64,000 bases of DNA from Methylomonas rapida (GCF_024360925.2 NZ_CP113517.1:806001-870000), one strand, 5' to 3'. Shown: positions 30,095 through 39,357, counted from the first letter of the stretch. Made by a program: numbers and translations. Notes: generated by a model from the sequence alone, not told the origin.

Positions 30095-31201
30095 GTGAGT
30101 GTTCCTTTGCGTCAGCAGTTGGCTGTAGGTAGTTATTTGATCAAGCAAAAGCTGAAGGGTGCGAAAAAGTATCCTTTGGTTTTGATGCTGGAGCCCTTGT
30201 TCAGATGTAATCTGGCATGCGCCGGTTGTGGCAAGATCGATTATCCGGATGACATCCTCGATAAACGCTTATCGGTCCAGGAATGCTTGGACGCGGTAGA
30301 CGAATGCGGCGCGCCGATGGTGTCCATTCCGGGCGGCGAGCCTCTGATCCATAAGGAAATGCCGCAAATCGTCGAAGGCATTATTGCGCGGAAGAAGTTC
30401 GTTTATTTGTGCACCAATGCGCTGTTGTTGCGAAAACGCATCAACGATTACAAACCGTCGCCGTATCTGACCTTCTCCGTTCATCTGGATGGTTTGAAGG
30501 ATCGTCATGACGCTTCCGTTTGTCAGGAAGGCGTGTTCGATATTGCCGTCGAAGCGATCAAATTGGCTTTGAGTAAAGGCTTTCGCGTGACCGTCAACTG
30601 CACCTTGTTTCAGGGTGAAACTCCGGATGAGGTGGCTGAATTCCTGGATTATGTCACTGAGTTGGGTGTGGAAGGCGTGACTATCGCCCCTGGATTCAGC
30701 TACGAGCGTGCGCCAAGACAGGATGTATTCATCAAAGGCGTCGATGTCAAGAATCTATTCCGCGGTATTTTCAAAATCGGCAAAGAGAAAAAGCGCAAGT
30801 GGAAGCTGAACCACTCTTCGTTATATCTGGATTTTCTGGCCGGTAACCAAAACTACAACTGCACGCCATGGGGTAACCCGACCCGCAATGTGTTCGGTTG
30901 GCAAAAACCTTGTTATTTGCTGGCGGACGAAGGTAACGCCAGTTCCTTCCAGGAATTGATCGATACCACGCCTTGGGATAAATACGGCACAGTCAAGAAT
31001 CCGAAATGCGCAAATTGCATGGCGCATTGTGGCTATGAGGCAACCGCCGTGGAAGACACGCTGGCAAATCCGTTGAAAGCCTTGTGGGCAAGTATCCGTG
31101 GCCCGAAAACTTCCGGAGCCATGGTGACCGAGAAAAATCCCGAATACGTTGCGGGTGGGAAAACTTCGATTTCCGATATTCCGGTCAAGGTCGAGTCTTG
31201 A
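30095..31201 (+). CDS. hpnH: Adenosyl-hopene transferase HpnH (radical SAM)
   Basis: Radical SAM enzyme that adds the 5'-deoxyadenosyl group to hopene, the first step of the extended C35 side chain. The 368 residues carry the 4Fe-4S motif as C38-x3-C42-x2-C45 (FRCNLACAGC), the GGEPL motif, and a C-terminal cysteine cluster (CANCMAHCGYE) as in the HpnH/SPASM-like family. The start is GTG at 30095 with GGAG 8 bases upstream. It heads a rightward operon hpnH-hpnM-mlaA, divergent from the sqs-shc operon. Confidence 0.96.
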   Translation: MSVPLRQQLAVGSYLIKQKLKGAKKYPLVLMLEPLFRCNLACAGCGKIDYPDDILDKRLSVQECLDAVDECGAPMVSIPGGEPLIHKEMPQIVEGIIARKKFVYLCTNALLLRKRINDYKPSPYLTFSVHLDGLKDRHDASVCQEGVFDIAVEAIKLALSKGFRVTVNCTLFQGETPDEVAEFLDYVTELGVEGVTIAPGFSYERAPRQDVFIKGVDVKNLFRGIFKIGKEKKRKWKLNHSSLYLDFLAGNQNYNCTPWGNPTRNVFGWQKPCYLLADEGNASSFQELIDTTPWDKYGTVKNPKCANCMAHCGYEATAVEDTLANPLKALWASIRGPKTSGAMVTEKNPEYVAGGKTSISDIPVKVES

Positions 31202-31246
31202 GTGTTCGAAACGGGCTGCCTTTGAACTTTACGAGAATTTTTGGTG

Positions 31247-31858
31247 ATGACTATGTTAAGAAAAATTTATTTAGGCTTGAGCATTTTGCTGCTGGTCTGT
31301 TTGTCGCCGGTGTCTCTGGCGGAAGAGGTGACGGCTAGACAAGTGGTGGAAGAGTTCCAGGACAGATTGATCGAGGTCATGAAGCAGGGCAAGGAACTCG
31401 GTTTTCAAGGGAGATATGACAAGCTGGACGCGGCGGTGAAAAAAAGCCATGACCTGCCCAAAATTGCCCGTATCGTGGTTGGCAAGCAGTGGGAAGAGCT
31501 TACCCCCGAGCAGCAGGCTAAACTGGAGTCCGTGTTTAGTCAGCTCAGCGTTTCGGCTTATGCGCACAATTTCAAGGATTTTTCCGGGGAGTCTTTCAGC
31601 TTCGTGTCCGAAGAAGAAACCGGTCGTGGTGGCGTCGTCATACACACCAATTTGAAAATTCCCGGAGAAAAGGACGTCAAATTCGACTATATGATGAAGA
31701 AAAAAGACGAAGGTTGGCAGATTATCAATATAATAGCGGATGGTGTCAGTGATTTGGCGTTGAAACGTTCGGATTACACCAGTGTTTTGAACCGAGAGGG
31801 ATTTGATGCGCTGATCGCCAAAATCAACGAGAAAATTGAAAGTTACGCTAAACAATAA
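31247..31858 (+). CDS. hpnM: HpnM, MlaC-like periplasmic lipid-binding protein
   Basis: Periplasmic protein of the MlaC/Ttg2D family found in hopanoid loci and thought to carry lipids across the envelope. About 203 residues: a signal peptide (LRKIYLGLSILLLVCLSPVSLAE) followed by the ABC-auxiliary fold, with LPKIARIVVGKQWEELTPEQQ as the recognisable core. Starts at 31241 (TTG), 31247 (ATG) or 31253 (ATG) are all possible; GGTGA would favour 31253, and the choice alters only a few residues. It lies between hpnH and mlaA. Confidence 0.9.
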   Translation: MTMLRKIYLGLSILLLVCLSPVSLAEEVTARQVVEEFQDRLIEVMKQGKELGFQGRYDKLDAAVKKSHDLPKIARIVVGKQWEELTPEQQAKLESVFSQLSVSAYAHNFKDFSGESFSFVSEEETGRGGVVIHTNLKIPGEKDVKFDYMMKKKDEGWQIINIIADGVSDLALKRSDYTSVLNREGFDALIAKINEKIESYAKQ

Positions 31859-31879
31859 GTCTGTCAGGAATTGTAAGCA

Positions 31880-32887
31880 ATGCATACCCCCATTCTACAT
31901 GGCAAGAGCCAAACATCTCTTTTTTGGGCGCTGTTAATGTCCGGTGCGCTATCTGTAACGGGGTGTGCTAGCACCGAACCTGCGATTGGCGGTGCTTCTC
32001 TGGCGGCGGCGCGGCCGTCTCCCGTGGACCCTTATGAGAATTTGAACCGGTCCATTTATGGTTTCAACATGGGGCTGGATAAATATTTGCTGAAGCCTGT
32101 CGCCGATGGTTATAAGTTTATTACTCCGAACTTCATGCAAACCGGGGTTACCAATTTTTTCAGAAATCTGAAAGGTATCAATGTCGTTCTGAACGATGTG
32201 TTGCAAGGTAAATTCGAACAAAGCGCCTCCGATACGGGGCGCTTTCTGGCCAACTCGACCATTGGCCTGTTGGGGTTGTTCGATGTGGCGAGCGAATTTG
32301 GCTTGGCGTATAACGAAGAAGATTTTGGCCAAACACTGGCGGTTTGGGGTGTGGATCAGGGGCCGTATTTGGTACTACCCATCATGGGGCCGACTACGCT
32401 GAGGGATGGCGCGGCCGTTGTCGTTGACAAAGCCGCGAATCCAGGAACCTATGTGGTAGGAACCGGGATCGTGGAAGGAATTAGCGACCGTGCCAATGCC
32501 GAAGGCGCTTTGAATTTCATTAATGAGGCGGCCCTGGATCCTTATGTCTTCATGCGTGAGTCGTTTTTACAATATCGCCAGAATCTGGTCAATGACGGCA
32601 AGGCCGATGCTAACGACCTTGAACTTGATCTTGAGCTTGAGGGCGATGTGGATGTCGGCGAAATTTCAGATGCCAAATCCAAGGAGGGCGGTGCCGCCGC
32701 TCGCAAGGCACTAGAGCCTGAAGCCAAGGCGCCCAGGGACGCAATTGATACGACGGCGGGCGATGATACGGTTCAGGCATTCGACAGTATGTCCAAATCC
32801 TTCGATGGGGTCGAGCGGGAGTTTGCAGAGGTGTCGGTGAAGATGGACGACATCAGCAAAAAAAAAAGCCGTTTGAAAAGACGCTAG
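31880..32887 (+). CDS. mlaA: MlaA/VacJ-family outer membrane lipoprotein
   Basis: Outer membrane lipoprotein of the phospholipid-retrograde (Mla) family. The lipobox LSVTGC is at about residues 24-29. The MlaA domain runs from DPYENLNRSIYGFNMGLDKY to about residue 225. The protein has 335 residues, about 80-90 more than usual; the extra C-terminus is acidic and then Lys/Arg-rich (ending KKKSRLKRR) and looks disordered. It starts 21 bases after hpnM. In this context it probably pairs with HpnM for lipid, possibly hopanoid, trafficking; that is inference. A terminator follows directly. Confidence 0.9.
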   Translation: MHTPILHGKSQTSLFWALLMSGALSVTGCASTEPAIGGASLAAARPSPVDPYENLNRSIYGFNMGLDKYLLKPVADGYKFITPNFMQTGVTNFFRNLKGINVVLNDVLQGKFEQSASDTGRFLANSTIGLLGLFDVASEFGLAYNEEDFGQTLAVWGVDQGPYLVLPIMGPTTLRDGAAVVVDKAANPGTYVVGTGIVEGISDRANAEGALNFINEAALDPYVFMRESFLQYRQNLVNDGKADANDLELDLELEGDVDVGEISDAKSKEGGAAARKALEPEAKAPRDAIDTTAGDDTVQAFDSMSKSFDGVEREFAEVSVKMDDISKKKSRLKRR

Positions 32888-32893
32888 CCTGAC

Positions 32894-32922
32894 AAAAAAG
32901 CCGCAGAGATGCGGCGTTTTTA
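32894..32922. terminator. Bidirectional intrinsic terminator
   Basis: Stem GCCGC (32900-32904) and GCGGC (32911-32915) with a 6-base loop is flanked by A6 on the left and GTTTTTATT on the right, so each strand has a T run after the stem. It lies between convergent mlaA and apt. Confidence 0.8.
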
Positions 32923-32930
32923 TTGCTTGA

Positions 32931-33446
32931 TCAATAATGCAGCAAGGAATGGACTTCGTAATCCTGCAATTTTTCCCGTCCTTGTAAAAAATCCAGTTCC
33001 ACGACAAAAGCGCAAGCGACGACGCTGGCGCCCAATTTCTCTATCAAGTCACAACTGGCTTTCGCGGTGCCGCCGGTCGCCAACAAATCATCGATCAACA
33101 AAACCTTGTCGTTTTCGTCGAAGGCATCGATATGCACCTGCAATTCCGCCGAACCGTATTCCAGATCGTAGGATACGCTTTGGACGTCGTACGGAAGCTT
33201 GCCGGGCTTTCTGAGCGGAACGAACGGAATGCCGAGTTCCCATGCCACCAGCGAACCGAAGATGAAACCGCGCGCTTCCATGCCGGCGACGGCGGTGATG
33301 TCGCGCCCCAGAAACGGGTGCAGCAATTGATGCACTGTTAGCCTCAAGGCGGCAGGGTCTTTGACCAATGGGGTAATGTCCTTGAAGATGATCCCTGGTT
33401 TTGGAAAATCGGGGATGTCGCGAATCTTGCTTTTCAATCTTTCCAT
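32931..33446 (-). CDS. apt: Adenine phosphoribosyltransferase
   Basis: Salvages adenine to AMP using PRPP. From ATG 33446 it has 171 residues, the usual length, starting MERLKSKIRDIPDFPKPGIIF. The PRPP-binding loop VLLIDDLLATGGTA is intact. An in-frame upstream extension lacks family support. It follows dxs copy 2 by 14 bases. HpnG releases adenine during hopanoid synthesis, so adenine salvage next to isoprenoid genes is a plausible link, though only inferred. Confidence 0.95.
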   Translation of the reverse strand: MERLKSKIRDIPDFPKPGIIFKDITPLVKDPAALRLTVHQLLHPFLGRDITAVAGMEARGFIFGSLVAWELGIPFVPLRKPGKLPYDVQSVSYDLEYGSAELQVHIDAFDENDKVLLIDDLLATGGTAKASCDLIEKLGASVVACAFVVELDFLQGREKLQDYEVHSLLHY

Positions 33447-33460
33447 TGTCGTTCCTGTTT

Positions 33461-35323
33461 TCAAGCGCAAAACTGTTCGATGGTGGCGAAGATGCCCTTG
33501 CTGTTGAGGCCGACCAGGCTGAGCAATTCCTCGCGGCTACCTTGCTCGACGAAGCGGTCGGGCAGGCCGATGTTGCAGACCGGCATCAGCACCTTCTGCG
33601 CCTGCAGGAAGGTGTTGATCGCACTGCCAGCGCCGCCGGCGATGACGTTTTCCTCGACGGTGACGAACACATCGTGCGTCCTGGCCAATTCCAGCACCAA
33701 GGCTTCATCGAACGGCTTGACGAAACGCATGTTCACCACCGTCGCGCCCAGCTGCTTGCCGGCTTCGACGGCAGGCGTGACCATGCTGCCCCAGGCCAGA
33801 ATCGCGATCCGGCTGCCGTGATGGCGAATCTCGGCCTTGCCGATCTCCAACGCGGTCAACCCTGGATCGATGGCGGCACCAGGCCCCTTGCCGCGCGGAT
33901 AGCGCACCGAGGCGGGGCCAGGGTGCTGAAAACCCGTGGTCAACATCTGCCGGCATTCGTTCTCGTCGGCCGGCGCCATGATCAGCATGTTCGGAATGCA
34001 GCGCAGATAGCTGAAATCGAAGGCGCCGGCATGGGTCGGGCCGTCCGGGCCGACCAGACCGGCCCGGTCCAGTGCAAACAGTACGTCCAGGTTCTGCAAG
34101 GCCACGTCGTGGATCAATTGATCGTAACCGCGTTGCAGGAAGGTGGAATAAATCGCCACCACCGGTTTGGCGCCCTGACAGGCTTGGCCGGCGGCCAAGG
34201 TCACCGCATGCTGTTCGGCAATCGCGACGTCGAAATAGCGTTTCGGAAACTTTTGTGAGAATTCCACCAGACCCGAGCCTTCGCGCATGGCCGGCGTGAT
34301 GCCCAGCAAGCGTTCGTCTTGTGCCGCCATGTCGCACAGCCAGCGGCCGAATACTTCGGTGTAGGTCGGATGCGGCGACGGCGCCGCCTTGGGCAGATAA
34401 TCCTTGGTCGGATCGAAGGCCGGTACGCCATGGTAGGCCAGCGGGTCTTTCTCGGCCGGCGCATAGCCTTTGCCTTTCTTGGTCACCACATGCAGGAATA
34501 CCGGCCCGGTCAAATCCTTCAGATTTTCCAGGGTCGACACCAGCATCTCGACATCGTGGCCGTCGATCGGGCCGAAATAATTGAAACCCAATTCCTCGAA
34601 CAAGGTACCGGGCACGATCATGCCCTTCACGTGTTCCTCGGTCTTGCGCGCCAGTTCCCACACCGAAGGCATCTTGGCCAGGGCCTTCTTGCTCTCTTCC
34701 CGCACCGACGAATAAAACTTGCTCGACAACACCTTGGTCAGATAATTGTTCATCGCCCCGACCGGCGGCGAGATCGACATATCGTTGTCGTTCAAGATCA
34801 CCAGCAGGTTGGCATTCACATCGCCGGCATGATTCATCGCCTCATAAGCCATGCCGCCGGTGATGGAACCGTCGCCGATGATGGCCACCATCTTCTTGTC
34901 CTCGCCGCGCAGCTGCGAGGCGATCGCCATGCCCAGTGCCGCGCTGATCGAGGTGCTGGAATGGCCGACGCCGAAGGCATCGTATTCGCTCTCGTCCCGC
35001 GCCGGAAAGGCCGACACCCCGCCCAGGGTGCGAATGGTCGGCATGCGCTCCTTGCGACCGGTCAGAATCTTGTGCGGATAGGCCTGATGGCCCACGTCCC
35101 AGACCAACTGATCGACGGGGGTATTGAACACATAATGCAAGGCCACGGTCAGTTCCACGGTGCCGAGACCGGCGGCAAAATGGCCGCCGGAAATGCTGAC
35201 CGTGTGGGTCAGATAGCCGCGCACCTCGTCAGCCAGTTGCTGGAGCTGGTCCTTGGACAGTGCGCGTATGTCCGCCGGGCTGTGGATGGAATTGAGTAGA
35301 GGGAAGTCTTTGGAAAGAGCCAT
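33461..35323 (-). CDS. dxs: 1-deoxy-D-xylulose-5-phosphate synthase, copy 2
   Basis: A second complete 620-residue Dxs with the same ThDP and catalytic motifs as copy 1 ([31 protein letters not shown]). It stands downstream of xseB and ispA, the ancestral xseB-ispA-dxs arrangement of Proteobacteria, so this is likely the original locus. Its 5' end (about 45 bases) is clearly different from copy 1, while most of the rest is nearly identical at the DNA level. Both copies are intact and probably functional. Confidence 0.97.
   Translation of the reverse strand: MALSKDFPLLNSIHSPADIRALSKDQLQQLADEVRGYLTHTVSISGGHFAAGLGTVELTVALHYVFNTPVDQLVWDVGHQAYPHKILTGRKERMPTIRTLGGVSAFPARDESEYDAFGVGHSSTSISAALGMAIASQLRGEDKKMVAIIGDGSITGGMAYEAMNHAGDVNANLLVILNDNDMSISPPVGAMNNYLTKVLSSKFYSSVREESKKALAKMPSVWELARKTEEHVKGMIVPGTLFEELGFNYFGPIDGHDVEMLVSTLENLKDLTGPVFLHVVTKKGKGYAPAEKDPLAYHGVPAFDPTKDYLPKAAPSPHPTYTEVFGRWLCDMAAQDERLLGITPAMREGSGLVEFSQKFPKRYFDVAIAEQHAVTLAAGQACQGAKPVVAIYSTFLQRGYDQLIHDVALQNLDVLFALDRAGLVGPDGPTHAGAFDFSYLRCIPNMLIMAPADENECRQMLTTGFQHPGPASVRYPRGKGPGAAIDPGLTALEIGKAEIRHHGSRIAILAWGSMVTPAVEAGKQLGATVVNMRFVKPFDEALVLELARTHDVFVTVEENVIAGGAGSAINTFLQAQKVLMPVCNIGLPDRFVEQGSREELLSLVGLNSKGIFATIEQFCA
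33518..35278 (-). repeat. Long direct repeat within dxs copy 2
   Basis: Partner of 20549-22309 in the same orientation and with no insertions or deletions. The two repeats flank about 11.2 kb containing copD, copC, hpnO, hpnG, shc, sqs, hpnH, hpnM, mlaA and apt. Confidence 0.95.
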
Positions 35324-35371
35324 GTCGTTATTTATTCCTTGAAATCACCGTGCGGTGGTAGTGCAATTGGA

Positions 35372-36265
35372 TCAGTGCGTGCGCTCGATGATGTAAAGCG
35401 ATAGTTCGCGCAGCAGGTCGGCTTCGCTGCCAAATCCCGTTAAGCTTTCGACCGCTTGTTCGTGCAATTCCTGGGCTTTTTGTTTGGCGCCAGCCATGCC
35501 CAATAGCGCAGGGTAGGTCGGTTTGTCGTTATCGATGTCCTTGCCCTGAGTCTTGCCGAGTGTCGCGGTGTCGGCTTCGATGTCGAGAATGTCGTCTTTG
35601 ACCTGGAACGACAAGCCTATGCATTTGGCATAGTGATCTAGTTTCTTGGCGACGCAAGGATCCAGATCGGGTTTGGATAATGCCGCCAGATTGACGCTGG
35701 CGCGGATCAGGGCGCCGGTCTTGTGGATATGCATGTTTTCGAGTTCCGGCAGCGTCAATTTGCGGCCGACGGAGCCGAGATCGATGGCTTGACCGCCCAC
35801 CATGCCTTGAGAGCCGCTGGCGCGGGTCAATGCCGTGATCATCTTCAGGCGAGCCGTGGCATCGACGGTGATGCCGGGGTCGTTGGCCAGAATTTCAAAC
35901 GCCAGCGCCTGCAGCGCGTCACCGGCCAAAATGGCGGTGGCCTCGTCATAAGCCTTGTGACAGGTCGGTTTGCCGCGGCGCAGATCATCGTTGTCCATGG
36001 CTGGCAGATCGTCGTGAATCAGCGAATACACATGGATGAATTCTACCGCGCAAGCCGGCGCATCGAGCAGATCTTCACTCAAGCCCAAAGCCTGGCCGGT
36101 TGCATAAGTTAATAAAGGGCGGGTGCGTTTGCCGCCGTTCAATACGGAATAACGCATGGCCTGATGCAAGGTTTGTGGCAGAATGTTTTCGGCAGGCAGA
36201 CGGGCGTCCAGCGCGCGCTCGACGCGTTCTTGGCAGACGGTTAGGTAGGCTTTCAATTTACTCAT
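35372..36265 (-). CDS. ispA: Farnesyl diphosphate synthase
   Basis: Prenyltransferase that condenses IPP with DMAPP and GPP to make farnesyl diphosphate, the substrate for squalene synthase. The 297 residues carry the first Asp-rich motif in DDLPAMDNDDLRRG and the second in KDDILDIEAD. Its ATG overlaps the end of xseB by 8 bases, so the two are coupled. dxs copy 2 follows 48 bases later. Confidence 0.96.
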   Translation of the reverse strand: MSKLKAYLTVCQERVERALDARLPAENILPQTLHQAMRYSVLNGGKRTRPLLTYATGQALGLSEDLLDAPACAVEFIHVYSLIHDDLPAMDNDDLRRGKPTCHKAYDEATAILAGDALQALAFEILANDPGITVDATARLKMITALTRASGSQGMVGGQAIDLGSVGRKLTLPELENMHIHKTGALIRASVNLAALSKPDLDPCVAKKLDHYAKCIGLSFQVKDDILDIEADTATLGKTQGKDIDNDKPTYPALLGMAGAKQKAQELHEQAVESLTGFGSEADLLRELSLYIIERTH

Positions 36266-36491
36266 CGTTAAATGGCTCCAGGGTTTGTTGGCCGTTTTTT
36301 TCTAATAGGATCTGCACTTTCTGTTCGGCTTCCTGCAACGCTTGCTGGCAAGTCCGGGTCAGTTTGATGCCGCGTTCGAAGGATTTTAAGGATTCCTCCA
36401 GGGAAATATCGCCACGCTCCATTTGTTCGACCAATTTCTCTAGTTCTTCCATCGCCTCCTCAAATTGGGATGCGCTTTTTCTTCTCGACAT
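36258..36491 (-). CDS. xseB: Exodeoxyribonuclease VII small subunit
   Basis: Small subunit of exonuclease VII. The 77 residues are a short helical protein with FEEAMEELEKLVEQMERGDISLEESLKSFERG, matching the family over nearly its whole length. It is first in xseB-ispA-dxs-apt and divergent from parE across 70 bases. Confidence 0.95.
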   Translation of the reverse strand: MSRRKSASQFEEAMEELEKLVEQMERGDISLEESLKSFERGIKLTRTCQQALQEAEQKVQILLEKNGQQTLEPFNDE

Positions 36492-36561
36492 ATAATGTAA
36501 CTAGCAGTGCTCAAAATGACCGAGCATTATAGTATGAATTTAACGCAAACGATGACTAACA

Positions 36562-38454
36562 ATGAGTAACGAATATAACGCCGCCGCGATCGAGGTGCTG
36601 AGCGGATTGGACCCGGTGCGCAAACGTCCGGGCATGTACACCGACACGACACGGCCGAATCATTTGGTTCAAGAAGTGGTGGACAACAGTGTGGACGAGG
36701 CTTTGGCCGGCTACGCCAAAAGCATAGAAGTTACCTTATTCAAGGACGGTTCGATCAAGGTCGTCGACGACGGTCGCGGGATGCCTGTGGATATCCATCC
36801 CGAACAAGGCATTCCCGGTGTCGAGGTGATCCTGACCCAGCTGCACGCCGGCGGCAAGTTTTCCAACAAGAATTATCAGTTTTCCGGTGGCTTGCACGGC
36901 GTCGGCGTGTCGGTAGTCAACGCCTTATCTGAGAAATTGTTGGTCGAGATCAAGCGCGGCGGCGGGGTTTATCAAATGGAATTCGCCGGTGGTGACAAAG
37001 TCGGCGACTTGCAACAAACCGGCACGGTCGGCAAAAACAACACCGGCACCAGCGTACATTTTTGGCCGGACGGTAAATATTTCGATTCCAATCGAGTGTC
37101 CGTCAGCAAGCTGAAGCATGTATTGCGGGCCAAGGCGGTATTGTGTCCTGGCCTGACAATCGTGTTGGTTTCCGAACTGTCCGATGAAAAATTCGAATGG
37201 TGTTACCAGAACGGTTTACAGGAATATTTGCTGGATCGCGTCGGCGACGCCGAGATTTTCCCGCAGCCGCCGTTCATGGCCAACATGGTGGCCAGCAACG
37301 AGGCAGTGGAATGGGGCATCGTCTGGACGACCGATAGCTTGCCTGAAGCGGTCGCGGAGAGTTATGTCAATCTGGTGCCCACCGCCCAGGGTGGCACGCA
37401 CGTCAATGGCTTGCGCGCCGGTTTGACCGAGGCGATCAGGGAGTTCTGCGATTTTCGCAATCTGCTGCCACGCGGCGTCAAGATTGCGCCGGAAGACGTT
37501 TGGGAAAACTGCCATTTCGTGTTGTCGGTGAAGCTGGAAGATCCGCAATTCTCCGGGCAAACCAAGGAACGCTTGAGTTCGCGCGAATGCGTGACCTTCG
37601 TCTCCGGCGTCGCCAAGGATACCTTCAGCTTGTGGCTGAATCAGCACCCGCAGGAAGGTGAGAAAATCGCCGAAATCATCCTGGCCAGCGCGCAGAAACG
37701 CCTGAAATCAGCCAAGAAAATCGTGCGCAAAAAAATCACCGCCGGTCCCGCCTTGCCCGGCAAACTGGCGGATTGCTCGGCGCAAGACATCAGCCGTACC
37801 GAGCTGTTCCTGGTGGAGGGCGATTCGGCCGGTGGCTCGGCCAAGCAGGCGCGCGACCGCGAATATCAGGCCATCATGCCGCTTAGGGGCAAGATTTTGA
37901 ACACCTGGGAAGTCGATTCCAACGAAGTGATGGCGTCGCAAGAAGTGCATGACATCGCAGTGGCCTTGGGCATAGAGCCGGACAGCGATGACTTGCAAAA
38001 TCTGCGTTACGGTAAAATCTGCATTCTGGCCGACGCCGATTCCGATGGTAACCATATTGCCACGCTGATTTGTGCCTTGTTTTTCCGTCATTTCAAAGCC
38101 TTGGTCAAGGCTGGCCATGTGTTCGTGGCAATGCCGCCCTTATATCGTATCGATGTCGGCAAGAAGGTGTTTTATGCCCTGGACGAATCGGAGCGCCTGG
38201 GCGTGCTGGCGCGCATCGAAGCCGAAAAACTCACCGGTAAGGTCAATATCCAGCGATTTAAAGGTTTGGGTGAGATGAATCCGTCGCAACTGCGGGAAAC
38301 CACGATGAACCCGGATACTCGCCGGCTGGTACAACTGACCATCGCCGAAAACGACGAAACCTTCGAACGCATGGATTTATTGTTGGCGAAAAAACGCTCC
38401 TCCGATCGCAAGAGCTGGCTGGAAGACAAGGGTAATCTGGCGGAGGTTTTGTAA
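36562..38454 (+). CDS. parE: DNA topoisomerase IV subunit B
   Basis: ATPase subunit of topoisomerase IV, which decatenates daughter chromosomes. The 630 residues contain the GHKL ATPase motifs (EVVDNSVDEALAG, DDGRGMPVDIH, GGLHGVGVSVVNALS) and the TOPRIM domain (LVEGDSAGGSAKQARDR and ADADSDGNHIATL). Length and the QRFKGLGEMNPSQL block distinguish ParE from the longer GyrB. No parC is in the window. Confidence 0.96.
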   Translation: MSNEYNAAAIEVLSGLDPVRKRPGMYTDTTRPNHLVQEVVDNSVDEALAGYAKSIEVTLFKDGSIKVVDDGRGMPVDIHPEQGIPGVEVILTQLHAGGKFSNKNYQFSGGLHGVGVSVVNALSEKLLVEIKRGGGVYQMEFAGGDKVGDLQQTGTVGKNNTGTSVHFWPDGKYFDSNRVSVSKLKHVLRAKAVLCPGLTIVLVSELSDEKFEWCYQNGLQEYLLDRVGDAEIFPQPPFMANMVASNEAVEWGIVWTTDSLPEAVAESYVNLVPTAQGGTHVNGLRAGLTEAIREFCDFRNLLPRGVKIAPEDVWENCHFVLSVKLEDPQFSGQTKERLSSRECVTFVSGVAKDTFSLWLNQHPQEGEKIAEIILASAQKRLKSAKKIVRKKITAGPALPGKLADCSAQDISRTELFLVEGDSAGGSAKQARDREYQAIMPLRGKILNTWEVDSNEVMASQEVHDIAVALGIEPDSDDLQNLRYGKICILADADSDGNHIATLICALFFRHFKALVKAGHVFVAMPPLYRIDVGKKVFYALDESERLGVLARIEAEKLTGKVNIQRFKGLGEMNPSQLRETTMNPDTRRLVQLTIAENDETFERMDLLLAKKRSSDRKSWLEDKGNLAEVL

Positions 38455-38511
38455 GATGGGTTATAACCTGGCCCGACGGGGTGGCCTGATAACAACGACA
38501 ACGGAAACATC

Positions 38512-39348
38512 ATGATAGAAATCGGCAAAATCAATAGGCTGACCATTGCCAAAAAGCTCGACAATCAGTGTTATCTGGATGGTGGTGAACTCGGCGAACT
38601 GGTATTGGTGGATGTTGCGAACGCCGCGCGTCAAATCGGCGATAACGTCGAAGTTTTCGTTTATATCGACGGCAAAAACCAAACCGTAGCCACCACGCAA
38701 AAACCCAAGGCCCAGGTCGATGAAGTGGCCTGGCTGAAGGTGGTGTCGCTGAGCCACGCTGGCGCGTTTCTGGATTGGGGCTTGCCGAAGGATTTGTTGT
38801 TGCCGTTCAGCGAACAAAAAGGCAAGCTGGTGGAGGGGCGCTCTTGTCTAGTGCGTTTGTTTCTGGATGAAAACAATCGCATCGCCGCGTCCATGCTGTT
38901 GGACGATTTCATTCAGGATGAGGCTTTTTATTATAAGGAGGGGCAGGCGGTGGAATTGATCATTGCCGACTTCACCGAGTTGGGTTTCAAGGCCGTGGTC
39001 GATCATAAATACTGGGGCGTCTTGTACAAAAACGAGGTATTCCAGCCTTTGAAACGCGGCCAGCAACTGACTGGCCATATCAAGAAAGTCCGCCCTGATC
39101 ATAGGCTGGACTTGATTCTGGGTCAGGAAAAATACGGCGAAAAAGTCGATGCGACCTCGGCCAAGATTTTGGCTGTGCTGGCAAAACATGGCGGCCATAT
39201 CGCGCTGACCGATAAGAGTCCGCCCGAGATGATTTATGACACCTTCGGCGTCAGCAAAAAGGTTTTCAAACAGGCGATTGGCGGGCTTTATAAACAGCGG
39301 AAGATCGTCATCGAAGAAAAGGGTATTCGCTTGAGCGAAACCCCATGA
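38512..39348 (+). CDS. CvfB/YitL-like S1 RNA-binding protein
   Basis: The 278 residues match the CvfB family: an N-terminal OB/S1 domain, a central S1-like repeat (LKVVSLSHAGAFLDWGLPKDLLLPF), a third around LIIADFTELGFKAVVDHKYWGVLY, and a C-terminal winged helix (YDTFGVSKKVFKQAIGGLYKQ). CvfB affects virulence gene expression in Staphylococcus; the role in Gammaproteobacteria is not established. It follows parE by 57 bases. A perfect 12-bp hairpin stands just after the stop. Confidence 0.85.
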   Translation: MIEIGKINRLTIAKKLDNQCYLDGGELGELVLVDVANAARQIGDNVEVFVYIDGKNQTVATTQKPKAQVDEVAWLKVVSLSHAGAFLDWGLPKDLLLPFSEQKGKLVEGRSCLVRLFLDENNRIAASMLLDDFIQDEAFYYKEGQAVELIIADFTELGFKAVVDHKYWGVLYKNEVFQPLKRGQQLTGHIKKVRPDHRLDLILGQEKYGEKVDATSAKILAVLAKHGGHIALTDKSPPEMIYDTFGVSKKVFKQAIGGLYKQRKIVIEEKGIRLSETP

Positions 39349-39357
39349 GTCATGCGG

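Noticed and set aside
33401..34258. Plus-strand open frames inside both dxs genes (also 20573-21289, 21350-22378 and 34319-35299)
   Set aside because: Their conservation between copies only reflects the near-identical dxs DNA. The composition is His/Gln/Arg-rich and Dxs is unmistakable on the other strand.
20492..35323. Second dxs as an assembly artefact
   Set aside because: Flanking genes, the 5' coding ends and scattered internal differences are distinct, so these are two real loci in this sequence, although long reads would settle it.
36562..38454. GyrB as the identity of the topoisomerase gene
   Set aside because: The length of 630 residues and the ParE-specific blocks, plus absence of the GyrB insertion, favour ParE.
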